Origin: Blastomyces gilchristii SLH14081
Taxonomy: Eukaryota > Ascomycota > Eurotiomycetes > Onygenales > Ajellomycetaceae
Length of the DNA: 64,000 bases
NCBI RefSeq assembly: GCF_000003855.2
Contig: NW_003101656.1
Location: 1-64,000, forward strand
Reading direction: 5' to 3'
Part shown: piece by piece, positions 37,977-50,307 of the stretch
How the letters are laid out: the number at the start of each line of letters is the position of its first letter
Position numbering within the stretch: position 1 is the first letter of the stretch
The notes under the pieces: generated by a model
Seen by the model: the letters and a program-made list of their open reading frames with translations, nothing else
The model's database searches: none
Told to the model about the DNA's origin: nothing
Translations under genes and position numbers: made by a program

Positions 37977-39272
37977 TCTTCTTTGAATTAGAAGAAAACA
38001 TATGCTCAAGCAGCTGAATCTGCTGTCTCTAAACCTGCTGTCTCAAAACCGGCTCAAAATCCTGAGAAAACTGAGAAGAATACTGCTCATACCTCTATTC
38101 ATAGAAAAGTGAAAAAGAAAATGCAAAAAGAGAAAAACTTTCAAATCTTCAGAAATAGAAGACTTATTCTCACAGTCTCAAACCAGGACATTCTGCAAAG
38201 AAACAAGCTAAACTCAAATCTCATTTTCAGAATCAGAAATGAAATTAATCAGCAGTTCTTTTCTCAGTTGATGACTGATATTGAAGTTTAAAAACCAGTT
38301 ATAGCTTCAATTGAGTTATTATTCTTTGAAAACTTCATCATTCTGACTACAATGCCTGAATTCAGTGCTGAATTCCTTATTCAGAATGAGAATCTCTGAA
38401 AGTCAGCAGTAGAATCTTTGCTAAACACAACAATTCTATCTGAAAGAGATGAAAAGTGAGACAAATTCATTCTTCATGATATTTCAGTTGAAATTTTTGA
38501 CTGTGAAGAAGGAATGCTACTTCTCAAAAGTGAATTGAAAGAATACAACTCTATTCAACTGAGAAAGAAGCCTGTATAACTAAATTCAATTGAGTTCAGA
38601 CAAAGCAGGAGAAATGCCTCTGTTCTAGTATATACAAAAACACTTGAACAGTCAAAGATCTCTGAAGTAAGAGTAGCAGGTTTGAAAATGAGAGTTCATG
38701 AATACAAAGACTCAAGAATGAATGTCAAAGCTCAAACACAGTGTTAAAACTGTCAAAGATATAGACACTTTACAATCTCATGTTTTAGAGACTCAAAATG
38801 TGCATTCTGTGCCAGAGATCACAAAACTAGTGAGCATAAATGTGAAACATGCTTAAAAAGAGATGAAATATGTCAACACACTCTGCTTAAGTGCTCTAAT
38901 TGTAAAGAAAAACATGGATCTAGCTCAAAAGAATGTATATTTGCTCCTAGAACTCAAAAGAACTGAAGAAAAGATTAAGCTCAAAGTCAATCTAGAACTG
39001 AAGAGAAGAGTCAAGTCAGTAGACTTACAACTGCAAGCTCAAAAAGAAGAAACTCTCAACTATCTAAATATTCAAACTCCAATTCTCCAGCTAAATGTAA
39101 ACAGAATTTGAATCCTCAAACTTCTGTTAAGATTAGAGAATTGAGAAATGACTCTGATAATAAACTAGATATAATGCAAGCAGTTGAGATTCCTACTTTT
39201 TAAAATAGTTATAATCTACTATCTGATGATAGTGACTAGATCCTACTCTATCTCTACTCTCTTTTAGTATGA
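37977..39272 (+). pseudogene. LINE-C ORF1 remnant, N-terminally truncated
   Basis: Gag-like ORF1 with an Ala/Ser/Pro-rich segment (AAESAVS...), a basic stretch and C-terminal zinc knuckles. The third knuckle keeps its His: CSNCKEKHGSSSKEC near 38901-38945. It ends TGA at 39270-39272, overlapping the ORF2 ATG by four bases. Several TAA and TGA stops. Confidence 0.8.
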
Positions 39273-42200
39273 ATATACAATAAAAACAACAAAAAAAGTT
39301 TAAAAACTCTTCCAAAATCACATTTATTCAAAATAATGTGAATAGAAACTCAAATTGTATTTATTCTTATCTTCAAATTACATTTGAATAAAAAGTTGAT
39401 TTTATACTACTTCAGGAACTGAATTTTGATGCTGAGCAAAATTACATCATTTCTCATTCAAGCTACTACTGCTTTCTATCTCAAAAGTCTGAGATAAAGT
39501 CAAGAGTAGTGATCTATGAAAGAAAGAGATCAAGATATTAATTTAATCTAAGATTTGATATCATGTCTGACCCTGATATTCTGATGAGTGATATTATAGA
39601 TAAAGAAAATGAGTTTGATACTATACAGCTCATAAATATCTATAATAAAAAGTCATTGAAGAAAAATAACAATATCTGAACAATTGATAGAGAATTTCTG
39701 AACATAACTTCATCAAGAAAATCTATAATTGTAGAAGATTTCAATGCATATCATCTCTGATAAAATTCAGAATGCAAGAGAGCAGTAAGAGCTGATAATC
39801 TGATTGAATGAATCTTTGAGCATTCAATAGATTTGATTAATAAGTCTGATCAACAAACATTCTTTAGAAAAGATATGAAACAGAAATCTATTATAGATCT
39901 AATCTTCATATCACAAAATCTAATGAAAAGAAGACTTGTAAACTGATTTATTGATTCAAATGAGACATCAGGATCAGATCATGAGATTATTCAATTTGAT
40001 ATTGAACTGAGTGAAAAACAAATGAGTGAAAATCCTCTTCTCTCTAATCAGTTTAACTTTGAAAAACCTGATTGAAAAGCAGTTGAAGAAAGCATAAAAC
40101 TGTTAAAATCTGAAAGGCAGAATGAGCTATATTGAAATTCTGATCAAGATATCTCAAATGAAATGCTTGAGAATAGAGTGAAGCTTATTACATCTATTAT
40201 TCTAACAAGTGTTAGAGATAATATTTCAAAGAGAAACTCTTCTGAGTATTCAAAATCTTGATAAAATGAGAATATCTCATCTAAAAGAAAAGCATTAGCT
40301 ACTGCTAGAAGAGATTGAAAGAATGATGTATTATTATTATTATTATTCTTCCATTATACTCATATGCAAGCGGAGCTTATGATGAGTCCTTGCGTGATGT
40401 TAAATACAGGTCAAGTGTTGGTTATACAGGAGGAAATACAGGTGTTGAGACCACGCCAAGATAACAAGAACATAGGAAAATACAAAGGAGTGACAATTAC
40501 ATACATGCGATAATAACTTCTCAGCCCAGGAACATAGAGCGATTCATTGAAGCGAGTTGTACACCTCTGTATTTATTAGGAACCTGAGGTGCTTGAGTTC
40601 CGGATTTAATGTATCCCCTGCGGGTTTCGAACCCACGCGCCTTGGTTTCCCACGCCAAGGCGCTACCGGGTGGCCGCATTAACCATTCGGCCAGAAAGAA
40701 TGATGTAATATCTGATGAAGAGTTCAAAGCTGTCAGAAATGAATATTTTTCAGATATTAAAAGAGCTAAAACAGACTGCTGAAATAAATTTCTTGAAGAA
40801 GCACAAGAAAAGGAAGTTTTTAAAGCTTTTAACTATACTAAAACAAGAAGTGTAGCAAAACTTTCAGCCTTAGAATATGAGTTTCAGAATAAATCATATA
40901 CAGCAAACTCTTTTAAGAAAAAATGTCAAGCTTTCATGAGAATTCTCTTTCAGAACTCACCAGACTCAGATTCAGATTCAGAGAAAGAGAATATATCACT
41001 TCTCAACTACATTGATGAAAATGACTGGAAATGACCTGATCTTACACAAGATGAATTAGAGTCAGCTATCTTCTCAAGTTCTGTTAAAACTGCTGTAGAG
41101 CCTGATTCAATTAATCACTTGATTATTCAAAATACATATTCCTACTTAAAGAATGAATATTTTGAGCTCTTTTTCAATCTCTTGAAAAATGAATATTATT
41201 CTGAATGCTGAAGAGAAGTCACTGAAGTGATTCTTACAAAATCTAATAGAAAAACTTCAATTACTAAGTCATATAGAGTAATATCTCTATTAAACTGTCT
41301 AGAAAAGATTTTGGAAAAGATAATAGCTACTTAACTATCTTTTATAAGCTCTATTAATAACTCTTTTTTATTCAGTGAATAAATGAGAGATAGAAAACAA
41401 TGTTCTGTAATTCACACTGTTCTCTCAGTTATTCATGATATTCAAATAGCAAAGCATGAAGATCTGGTCTCAACTGCAGTTTTTATTGATATAAAAGAAG
41501 CATTTGATCATGTTTCAAAGTCAAAGTTAATTCAGACTTTGAAGATGTTAAAAATGTCACTTTCTCTAATAAAATAAGTTAACTATTTTATATCTAAAAG
41601 AATCATACAACTTTTCTTGATGAAATGAAATAAGATAAGACTGAGATAAAAATAGAAGTATTACAAGAATCTTCAATCTCATCTATTTTATTTACAATAT
41701 ACACTGCATATCTATTCAAAAATAGAAATATGAGAATAGTATGATCTCTGAGTTATATGAATAATATTGATCTAGTCTACAGCTTAAAAACTATCAAAGA
41801 GAATTTGAAAGTGATTGAAGAAGCTGCAAAGAAAATCTTTATTAAAGCAGATATCAATTAAATTCAATTTAATATGAATAAAACTGAGTTAATTCATTTC
41901 TTTTCTAGATTCAATGAGAAAGAACTATCTCTAACTCTTTTAAATAGAGAGATTAAATCCAGTGTAAATATCAAATAATTAGAAGTATGATTAAACTTCA
42001 AGTTGAATTTTAAATATCATATTTAACAAAGAACTGTCAAGACAGAAAGACTATTGAACATCATAATCAGACTATTAAATACAGAGAGAGGTCTATTCTT
42101 CCAGACTATAAGACAGTTATATGTAGCCTGTATTACATCAGTAGCTGATTATGAAGTTCAAGTTTGATGAAATAATCAAAAGAATTTCACTGAACTCTTT

Positions 42201-43607
42201 CAAAGTCTGCAAAACAGAGCCTTGAAAAGAATTCTAGAAGTATTTAAATCATCTCCTATTAAAGTAATGAAAATTGAAGCTTCAATTCCTTCTTCTGCTA
42301 TTAGATTTGAAAAGGCCAGTATGAACTGTACACTGAGAGTTATAAAGATGAGCTCAAATCATATAATCAGAGAAAGAGTCTCTTCTTCATTTTCATCAAT
42401 TAACTCTGGAAATGAACTGAATTGAAATAGATTTCTTAATTAGAATGAAAATAATTCTTCAAAGAAAATACCTTCTCAACTTTACAGACTATACTCTCTG
42501 ATTAAAAATCAATTTTCTTCTTTAAATGTTGAAAAAGTGAATCATGAGAAGTTATCTCTCTGAAGAGAAAAGCTTGAATCTCTTATAGACTTATAAATAA
42601 GTGAACTATTAAAAGAGAAAGAATATAAACAGCATTTGAAGAGAATTTCTACAATCAATATAAAAGACTCTATTCTGATTTATTCAGATGACTCAAAAAA
42701 TGAGAACCTGAATAGATTAGACACAGGCATTGCTTATACTGAAGATAATATCAATTTTATCTCAGATTTCTGAAATCTAGGCTGTGAATCTGAAGTCTTT
42801 GACACTGAACTATTTATAATAGTGAAAGCTTTCAACCTCATAGAAATAAAATCTCATAAAAGAGGAAATAGTTTGAAAGAGATATAGATATTCTCTGATA
42901 ATCAAGCTGCTTTAAAAAGACTTAGAAATAGTCAGATTCATAATGATTAAATGAATCTTAAACTGATCTTAAACTCTGTTTTGAAAATTCAAAAGAGAAG
43001 AATATCAAAGCTGATAATTCATCTACACTGAGTTCCTGCTCATATGAATATTCATGATAATGAATTGACTGATTCAGCTGTAAAAAAGAGTGCAGAATTA
43101 AGCAGATCTATTCAAAAAATTATGTCCTGATCATTTATAAAGAGAAAAATAAAAGAATCTTGTTTAGACAAGTGAAATGAAAGCTGGCAGAAACAAAAGA
43201 AGAGTATACATTATTTGAGATTTGAAACAAAACTCAAGTGAAAATCTTGTTCAATGAAATGTAAAAAGAAAATATTCTCATCTATAATACAGCTGAAACT
43301 AGGACATGACTATTTCAAATCTTATATATAAAGATTTGATGATAGATTTGACTCAATAAAATACTCATTCTGCAATGTAAATGAGAATCCTGAGTATATT
43401 GTAATACACTGTGCATTATACAATAATCTCAGAGCTAGATTGAAAGAGAAGTATGATCTAAATTAATTAAATATGAGATTCTTATTCTCAACTGAGACAG
43501 GAATTAAATACTTAATAGACTTTCTATCAGAAACTCAAGCAGCTATAAGAAAATGACTAAATTCAGAATTATCTGAATGTGAAGAGGAGGAAATCAATCA
43601 GATATAG
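39269..43607 (+). pseudogene. LINE-C ORF2 remnant, interrupted by SINE-2
   Basis: ATG 39269 to TAG 43605-43607. The endonuclease region has the VEDFNAYHL stretch for GDFNAHH (near 39730) and SGSDHEIIQFD (near 39970). RT active site is YMNN at 41754-41765 (both Asp lost). RNase H near 42680-43080, C-terminal zinc region near 43360. SINE-2 (40331-40693) splits it between endonuclease and RT. Strongly decayed. Confidence 0.87.
40331..40693 (-). mobile_element. SINE-2: tRNA-headed SINE in LINE-C
   Basis: 363 bp, minus strand, with 14-bp duplications GAAAGAATGATGTA (40317-40330 and 40694-40707). A box TGGCCGAATGG at 40693-40683 is at the very 5' end; about 7 leading bases present in SINE-1 are missing. 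B box GGTTCGAAACC at 40633-40623. The sequence is almost unmutated (many CpG), although LINE-C around it is heavily mutated. The antisense frame 40521-40727 is fortuitous. Confidence 0.92.
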
Positions 43608-44951
43608 TCTGTTAAAACAGCTATACACTATCTTTTAATAATTTATTTTGTTACAGTCTCTCTTTACTTTATCTTTTCCTTTCAATTTCTTTCTATCTAT
43701 TTATTTAATGTGTTTATCTTTAAGACTGTGTTCTCTTTCTCTTTTCCTTTGTCATGATATTGTCAAATGGTTTCAAAGTATTAGAAGATGTTAAAACACT
43801 GCAATTTGTAAACAGTTTTTGTATTCTGGGCTGGAATTTTCTGATTTTGCATATCTGAAATTGATGAATGTATAATAGTTAACTTTACAGATATAGGAAA
43901 AACCCTGAGAACTAAAAGTTCTCAGGTAGATGTTATAGTCTCTGACTGCATACATCTATAATTGAAGAATAATAATAATAATAAGACTTTCTCTTTGAAA
44001 TATTGTCTTTAATACTTGCTAGAATAACAGATGTAATGAGCTTCACTCTATTCTCAAGCCTTTCATTTGAGATATCTTGACCAGGATTTCAATATAGCTC
44101 ACTCTGTCTTTCAGATTTTAACAGTTTTATACTTTCTTCAACTGCCTTTCAGTCAGCCTTTTCAAAGTTAAACTGATTAGAGAGAAGAGGGTTTTCACTC
44201 ATTTATTCCTTACTCAGTTCAATATTAAATTGAATAATGTGATGATCTGATTCTGATATCTTATTTGAATCAATAAATCAGTTTACAAGTCTTTTTTTCA
44301 TTAGATTTTGTGATATGAAGATTAGATCTATAATAGATTTCTGTTTCATGTCTTTTCTAAAGAATGTTTGTTGATCAGACTTGTTAACTAAATCTATTAA
44401 ATGTTTAAAGATTCATTTAATCAGATTATCAGCTCTTACTGCTCTTTTACATTCTGAATTTCATCAGAGATGATGTGTACTGAAATCTCCTGTAATTATA
44501 GAGTTTCTTAATAGAGTTATATTCAGAAATCCTCTATTAATTATCTAGATGTTATTATTTTTCTTCAATGACTTTTCATTATAGATGTTTATGAGCTGTA
44601 TAGTATCAAACTCATTCTCTTTATATATAATATCACCCATCAGAATATCAGGGTCAGATATGATATTAAATCTTAGATTAAATTAATATCTTGATCTCTT
44701 TCTTTCATAGATTACTACTCTTGACTTTATCTCAGACTTTTGAGGTATAAAGCAGTAGTAGCTTGAATGAGAAATGACATATTTTTGCTCAGCATCAAAA
44801 TTCAGCTTCTGAAGAAGTATAAAATTAACTTTTTATTTAAATACAATTTGAAGATAAGAATAAATACAATTTGAGTTTCTATTCACATTATTTTGAATAA
44901 ATGTGATCTTTGAAGAGTTTTTAAACTTTTTTTGTTATTTTTGTTGTATAT

Positions 44952-46580
44952 TCATACTAAAAGAGAGTAGAGTAGAATCTGATCACTATCATCAGATAGT
45001 AGATTATAACTATTCTGAAAAGTAGAAATCTCAACTGCTTGCATTATATCTAGTTTATCACTAGAGTTATTTCTCAATTCTCTAATCTTAACAGAAGTTT
45101 GAGAATTCAAATTCTGTTTACATTCAGCTGAAGAATTAAAGTTTAAAGATTTAGATAGTTAAGAGTTTCTTCTTTTTAAGCTTACAGTTATGAGTTTACT
45201 GACTTGACTATTCTCTTCAGTTCTAGATTTGCTTTGAGCTTCATCTTTTCTTCAGTTCTTTTAAGTTCTTGAAGTAAACATACATTCTTTTAAGCTAGAT
45301 GCATGTTTTTCTTTGCAATTAGAGCATTTAAGCAGAGTATATTAACATATTTCATCTCTTTTTGAGCATGTTTCACATTTATGCTCACTAGTTTTGTGAT
45401 CTCTGATATAGAATGCACATTTTGAGTCTCTGAAATAGAAGATTATAAAGTGTTTATATTGTTAACAGTTTGAACACTGTGTTTGAGCTTTGAGATTCAT
45501 TCTTGAGTCTTTGTATTCATGAACTCTCATTTTCAAATCTACTACTCTTACTTCAGAGATCTTTGACTGTTAAAGTGTCTTTATATATACTAGAACAGAG
45601 ACATTTCTTCTGCTTTATCTGAACTCAATTGAATTTAGTCATACAGACTCTTTTCTCAGTTAAATAGAGTTGTATTCTTCTAATTCATTTTTAAGAAGTA
45701 GCATTTCTTCTTCACAGTCAAAAATTTCAACTGAAATATTATAAAGAATAAATTTATCTCACTTTTTATCTCTCTCAGATAGAATTATTATGTTTAACAA
45801 AGATTCTACTGCTGATTTTCAGAGATTCTTATTCTAAATAAGGAATTCTGCACTAAATTCAGACATTGTAGTCAGAATGATAGAGTTTTCAAAGAAGAAT
45901 GACTCAATTAAAGCTATAACTGATTTTTGAGCTTTAATATCAGTCATTAACTGAGAAAAGAACTGCTGATTAATTTCATTTCTGATTCTGAAAATGAGAT
46001 TTGAGTTTAGCTTGTTTCTTTGCAAGATGTCCTGGTTTGAGACTTTGAGAATAAATCTTCTATTTCTGAAGATTTGAAGATTTTTCTTCTTTTGTATTTT
46101 TTTCTTCGCTTTTCTATGAATAGAAGTATGAGTATTATTCTTCTCAGTTTTCTCAGGATTTTGAGCATGTTTTGAGATAGCAGGTTTAGAGACAGCAGAT
46201 TCAGCTGCTTGAGCATATATTTTCTTCTGATTCAAAGAAGAAGAAGAAGTAGAAAAAGAGAAAGAAGAATAAGATAAGAAGTCAGTGATTATACTAGAAA
46301 TTTTCAATGTTTTTTAAACTGTGTTTGAAATTCCAAGTTTGAACTTGATCATCTTCTGTAGTTGTCTAGCCTAAGCATGAAGAATTAACAGAACTTCTTC
46401 ATTCATCTCACTCAGACACTGCTTTTCAAGAATCTTGCTTACTTTTTCAAGTTTCTGTATTTTAAAAACTTATTATTTCTCTATTTCTTCTTTCTTTCTT
46501 CTCTTCAGAATTTCAATCTTAGAAATAGTATTTGAGAAAGCATCTTTTTCTACATCAACTGAGTGTATTTTTGAACTCAT
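44952..46580 (-). pseudogene. LINE-B ORF1 remnant
   Basis: Start ATG 46580-46578 (MSSKIHS), with the same start in LINE-D. A Lys/Glu-rich N-terminal part is followed by the open stretch 46307-45834 (157 residues): Ser-rich, then Ala/Ser/Lys, then basic NRRFILKVSNQ. Zinc knuckles come near 45480-45290. Ends TGA 44954-44952, overlapping the ORF2 start as ATGA. Nucleic-acid-binding ORF1 of Tad1/I-type LINEs. Confidence 0.82.
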
Positions 46581-48280
46581 TATTCTCACTCAATGAAAAG
46601 TTGATCAGACTGTTTCAATTGAGATATATATCAAACTCTTTTGAAAAGTTGATCAGACTGTTTCAATTAAGAGGTTTCTAAGTCTGTTTTCAATTGAAAA
46701 GTGGATTAGACTGTTTCAAAAGAAGAATAAAAGACTTTTATATATAAAACACCCGATTTTTTTCACACTAGTTCAGTAACTAGATTAGATTTTTGAAGAG
46801 AATCTAATAAACTAAAATTAATTTTTAAGATAAATTAATAAAATCTTTACAATCTCTTTCTTGAAATACAGTGAGAAAAAGTATGATATCAATTGATAGT
46901 AAATCAGATAATATGACAGTTTTTGAGAGAAAAACTGACAAAAAATAAATCAATTTTTTACAGAGAAATTGATTAAAACTATTCAATTTTATTCTAAATT
47001 ATTCAATTCTTCTCACACAACAAGTGTGCAACTCAAATCAGTTAATAAAGAGTATAAAAAAGAATTAAGTATTAATAAAAGCTCTTCAGTCACTGAAAAA
47101 GTAATTCTTACTTAAAAGAATATAAAATTATGATAGAAAACAGCTCTGTTTTTAATTCTTTGTAAGAATATTATATAAAATTCAGAGAAAAACATCTTAC
47201 TTTTTCAAGAGAAGTAAAAAACTATTTCTAAGATCTTTTTTTTACATTAACTGCTGCAGAAGAATGAGATAGAAACTGCTAAGATATGCACTACTATATA
47301 CTCTCTATTAAGACTTTCTCTTTTCAGAGTCTTGATATTATAGAGAATATAAGTCTGTTTCTATATAATAATATAAATATTGTCAGCAGGATGTAGAGAA
47401 ACTGGTTATTTATCTCTTAAAATAGAAGACTTTGTCAATAATTATATTAATATAGAGTTAATTCTTAAATTCAATAGAAATCTAGTATTACTGTTCTCAA
47501 TCTCTTGCAGAATCTATTGAATATTAAGATATTAAAACTAGATTTAATATATCTCACTGTGCAGGGATCAAAGGCTCAGTCAGATCTTGAGATATACTGA
47601 ATTTATAGTTGTTAATATGCTGTTAACTTATTCTGTTGACTTATTATCTGCTTATTATGTATTGAATACTGTTGTCAAGGTATCTTTTTGTATTATTCTG
47701 TCAGAGATGAGCCAGATTGAGAGAAGTAGTATGAGAGTGAGACTTGATATTGATGTCTAGATATACTGAAGACAGATTGTGAAGATTGCACTTCAGAAGT
47801 GTCTATTGATTATGTGCTTGATATTATCACTGAGGTATCTTTTTGTATTTTTCTGTCAGGGATGAGCCAGATTGGGAAGGACAGTATGAGGATGAAACTT
47901 GATGTTAATGTTTTGAAACATCAAAGATGAACAGGGTTTTCACAGAAGTTACTTCTCAGATATCTTCACAATTACAGATTGAGAATCTTCCAAAATTGAG
48001 AAGATTGATGCATATGGCTAGGTCTCTTCATCTTACAATTTGTATGGCAATTTGGCGTGGGGTTGTGGTGTGGTAGGGGAGAATGAGGGATAATCTCACA
48101 CAGGAGTTTCGAACAACATCTGGTTCATGTTTGGCTGGATAACTTCACCACCACATGGGGTATGCGGTCGGCGATGGGGTCAAAATGCTTGTATGATTGA
48201 GGGCCTTTCAATGGATCTATCGGCGGGTTCTTATTCGAAAAATCGAGCGAGTTCGTGGTGGAGCGGATCATTGTATGATG
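46581..48280 (-). promoter_or_regulatory. LINE-B 5' UTR with GC-rich promoter-proximal block
   Basis: About 1.7 kb. The outer ~280 bp (48000-48280) are GC-rich, keep CpG and match LINE-D 48775-49040 closely; the inner part is strongly A/T-shifted. A ~155-bp tandem duplication (47679-47833 and 47834-47925, each starting GGTATCTTTTTGTATT) is absent in LINE-D. LINEs usually carry their internal promoter here; this function is inferred. The + frame 48127-48315 is antisense. Confidence 0.65.
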
Positions 48281-48610
48281 TATCACGTCTCACTGAATTC
48301 TATCAGAGATATTGAGCAGCTCTAACAGGTCTTTTCTACAGTTCTTTCACAAGATGATAGAAGAATAATAATCACAGTTTCAGATAAAACATCTGATACT
48401 GTTTAATATCTCAGATCAGTAGAATTCTTAAGAGATTATTTAATACAGTTGTTCATGACCTGAATAATCAGTTATATACAAATCATGCATCTCTTGCATT
48501 ATTCAGGTGTATAAGAGTATAGAGTGAGAGACTCAGCATTGTTCACAGAATCATAGAGTATTATTATCATCAATTGAATATTCTGAGATGTCAGTTCTTA
48601 TATATAGTTC

Positions 48611-48739
48611 TAGACTGACCGTGTGACCGTGTCTGAGACCAGGACCAGATTTTTTGATAGTCTCATTACCAATTCGACTGATCCCATTACACAGTTTTAA
48701 CATTAGATAGTAGTTTCATACTGTCTCAGTGAAACTTGC
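48611..48739 (+). mobile_element. Y10 left part (split by LINE-D)
   Basis: First 129 bp of a Y element, starting TAGACTGACCGTGTGACCG; left flank TATAGTTC (48603-48610). Cut at CAGTGAAACTTGC (48727-48739), the LINE-D target. The rest is at 56287-56674. Confidence 0.9.
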
Positions 48740-50307
48740 CGTTATCATCTATAACAGTATCTTTACTTCTCTCCATTCAACCGCTCCACCACGAACTCGC
48801 TCGATTTTTCGAATAAGAACCCGCCGATAGATCCATCGAAAAGCCCTCGATCATACAAGCATTTTGACCCCATCGCCGACCGCATACCCCGTGTGGTGGT
48901 GGAGTTATCCAGTCAAATGTGAACCAGACGTCGTTCAGAACTCCTGCGTGGGATTATCCCCCATTCTCCCCTACCACACCACAACCCCGGGCCAAATTGC
49001 CATACAAATTGTAAGGTGAAGAGACCTAGTCATATGCATCAATCTTCTCAATTTTGGAAGATCCCTGATCTGTAGTTGTGGAGATATCTGAGGAGCAATC
49101 TTCATGAAAACCCTGTCCATCTTTGATGTTCCAAAACACCAACACCAAGTCCCACCCTTGTACCACCCTTCTCAATCTGGCCCATCCCTGGCAGAAAAAT
49201 ACAAAAAGATATCTTGGTGATAATATCAAGCACATAATCAACAGACAATGAGTCAACAGCACATTAACAACTATAAAATCAGTATACCTCAAGGTCTGAC
49301 TGAGCCTTTGATCCCTGCACAGTGAGATATATTAAATCTAGTTTTAATATCTCAATATTCAATAGATTCTGCAAGGGATTGAGAACAGCAATACTAGATT
49401 TCTATTGAATTTAAGAATTAACTCTATATTACTATAATCATTGACAAAGTCTTCTATTTTGAGATATAAATAACCAGTTTCTCTACATCTCACTGACAAT
49501 ATTTACATTATTATATAGAAACAGACTTATATTCTCTATAATATCAAGACTCTGAAGAGAGAAAGTCTTGATAGAGAATATATAGTAGAGTATATCTTAG
49601 CAGTTTCTATCTCATTCTTCTGCAGCAGTTAATGCAAAAAAAAAAAAAGATCTTAGAAATAGTTTTTTACTTCTCTTGAAAAAGTAAGATGTTTTTCTCT
49701 GAGTTTTACACAATATTCTTACAAAGAATTAAAAACAGAGTTATTTTCTATCATAATTTTATATTCTTTTAAGTAAGAATTACTTTTTCAGTGACTGAAG
49801 AGCTTTCATTAATACTTAATTCTTTTTTACACTCTTTATTAACTGATTTGAGTTGCACACTTGTTGTGTGAGAAGAATTAAATGATTTAGAATAAAATTG
49901 AATAGTTTTAATCAATTTCTCTGCAAAAAATTGATTTATTTTTTATCAGTTTTTCTCTCAAAAACTGTCATATTATCTGATTTACTATTAATTGATATTA
50001 TACTTTTTCTCACTGTATTCCAAGAAAGAGATTATAAAGATTTTATTAATTTATCTTAAAAATCAATTTTAGTTTATTAGATTCTCTTTAAAAATCTAAC
50101 CTAGTTACTGAACTAGTGTGAAAAAAATCAGGTGTTTATACCCAAAAGTCTGCTAGTCTTCTTTTGAAATAGTCTGACTAACTTTTCAATTGAAAACAGG
50201 CTTAGAAACCTCTTAATTGAAACAGTCTGATCAACTTTTTAATTTAAAAGAGTTTAATAAATATCTCAATTGAATTAATCCGATTAACTTTTCATTGAGT
50301 AAGAATA
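48740..50307 (+). promoter_or_regulatory. LINE-D 5' UTR
   Basis: 1.57 kb. Bases 48770-49200 are GC-rich with many CpG and few signs of C-to-T change; the remainder becomes A/T-rich. The stretch 48775-49040 is the inverted counterpart of LINE-B 48000-48270. A minus-strand frame 49026-49292 is antisense to it and shows no known domain. Promoter role is inferred from LINE biology. Confidence 0.65.

Larger units (their letters stand above)
37977..43984 (+). mobile_element. LINE-C: 5'-truncated LINE inside LINE-B
   Basis: 6.0 kb including SINE-2, + strand. Flanked by AAGACTTTCTCTTT (37963-37976 and 43983-43996; the AA may belong to the tail). It is truncated in the middle of ORF1, and ends GAAGAATAATAATAATAA. 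3' hairpin 43904-43926. Reverse orientation to its host LINE-B, so the two make long inverted repeats. Confidence 0.93.
34979..44955 (-). pseudogene. LINE-B ORF2 remnant (APE-RT-RH), split by LINE-C
   Basis: Start ATG at 44955-44953 (overlapping the ORF1 stop), end TAG 34981-34979. The 5' segment 44955-43997 holds the apurinic endonuclease. The 3' segment 37976-34979 holds RT (active site YMND at 36832-36821), RNase H and the C-terminal zinc region. Open pieces such as 37204-37010 (IKEAFNHVS) and 35311-35030 survive. It carries many more stops than LINE-A. Confidence 0.88.
34601..48280 (-). mobile_element. LINE-B: near full-length LINE, interrupted by LINE-C
   Basis: Minus strand, flanked by TATCACGTCTCACT (34587-34600 and 48281-48294). 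The tail is (TAA)n then GAAGAA (minus). It has a 3' hairpin at 34667-34689, ORF2 44955 to 34979, ORF1 46580 to 44952 and a ~1.7-kb 5' UTR. LINE-C (37977-43984) sits inside ORF2. Without LINE-C it is about 7.7 kb. Its 5' end differs from LINE-D over the first ~30 bases, so it may be slightly truncated. Confidence 0.93.

Noticed and set aside
48127..48315. Open frames in GC-rich LINE 5' UTRs (48127-48315 plus; 49026-49292 minus)
   Set aside because: Both are antisense to the LINEs, are open mainly because the region escaped mutation, and show no known motif.
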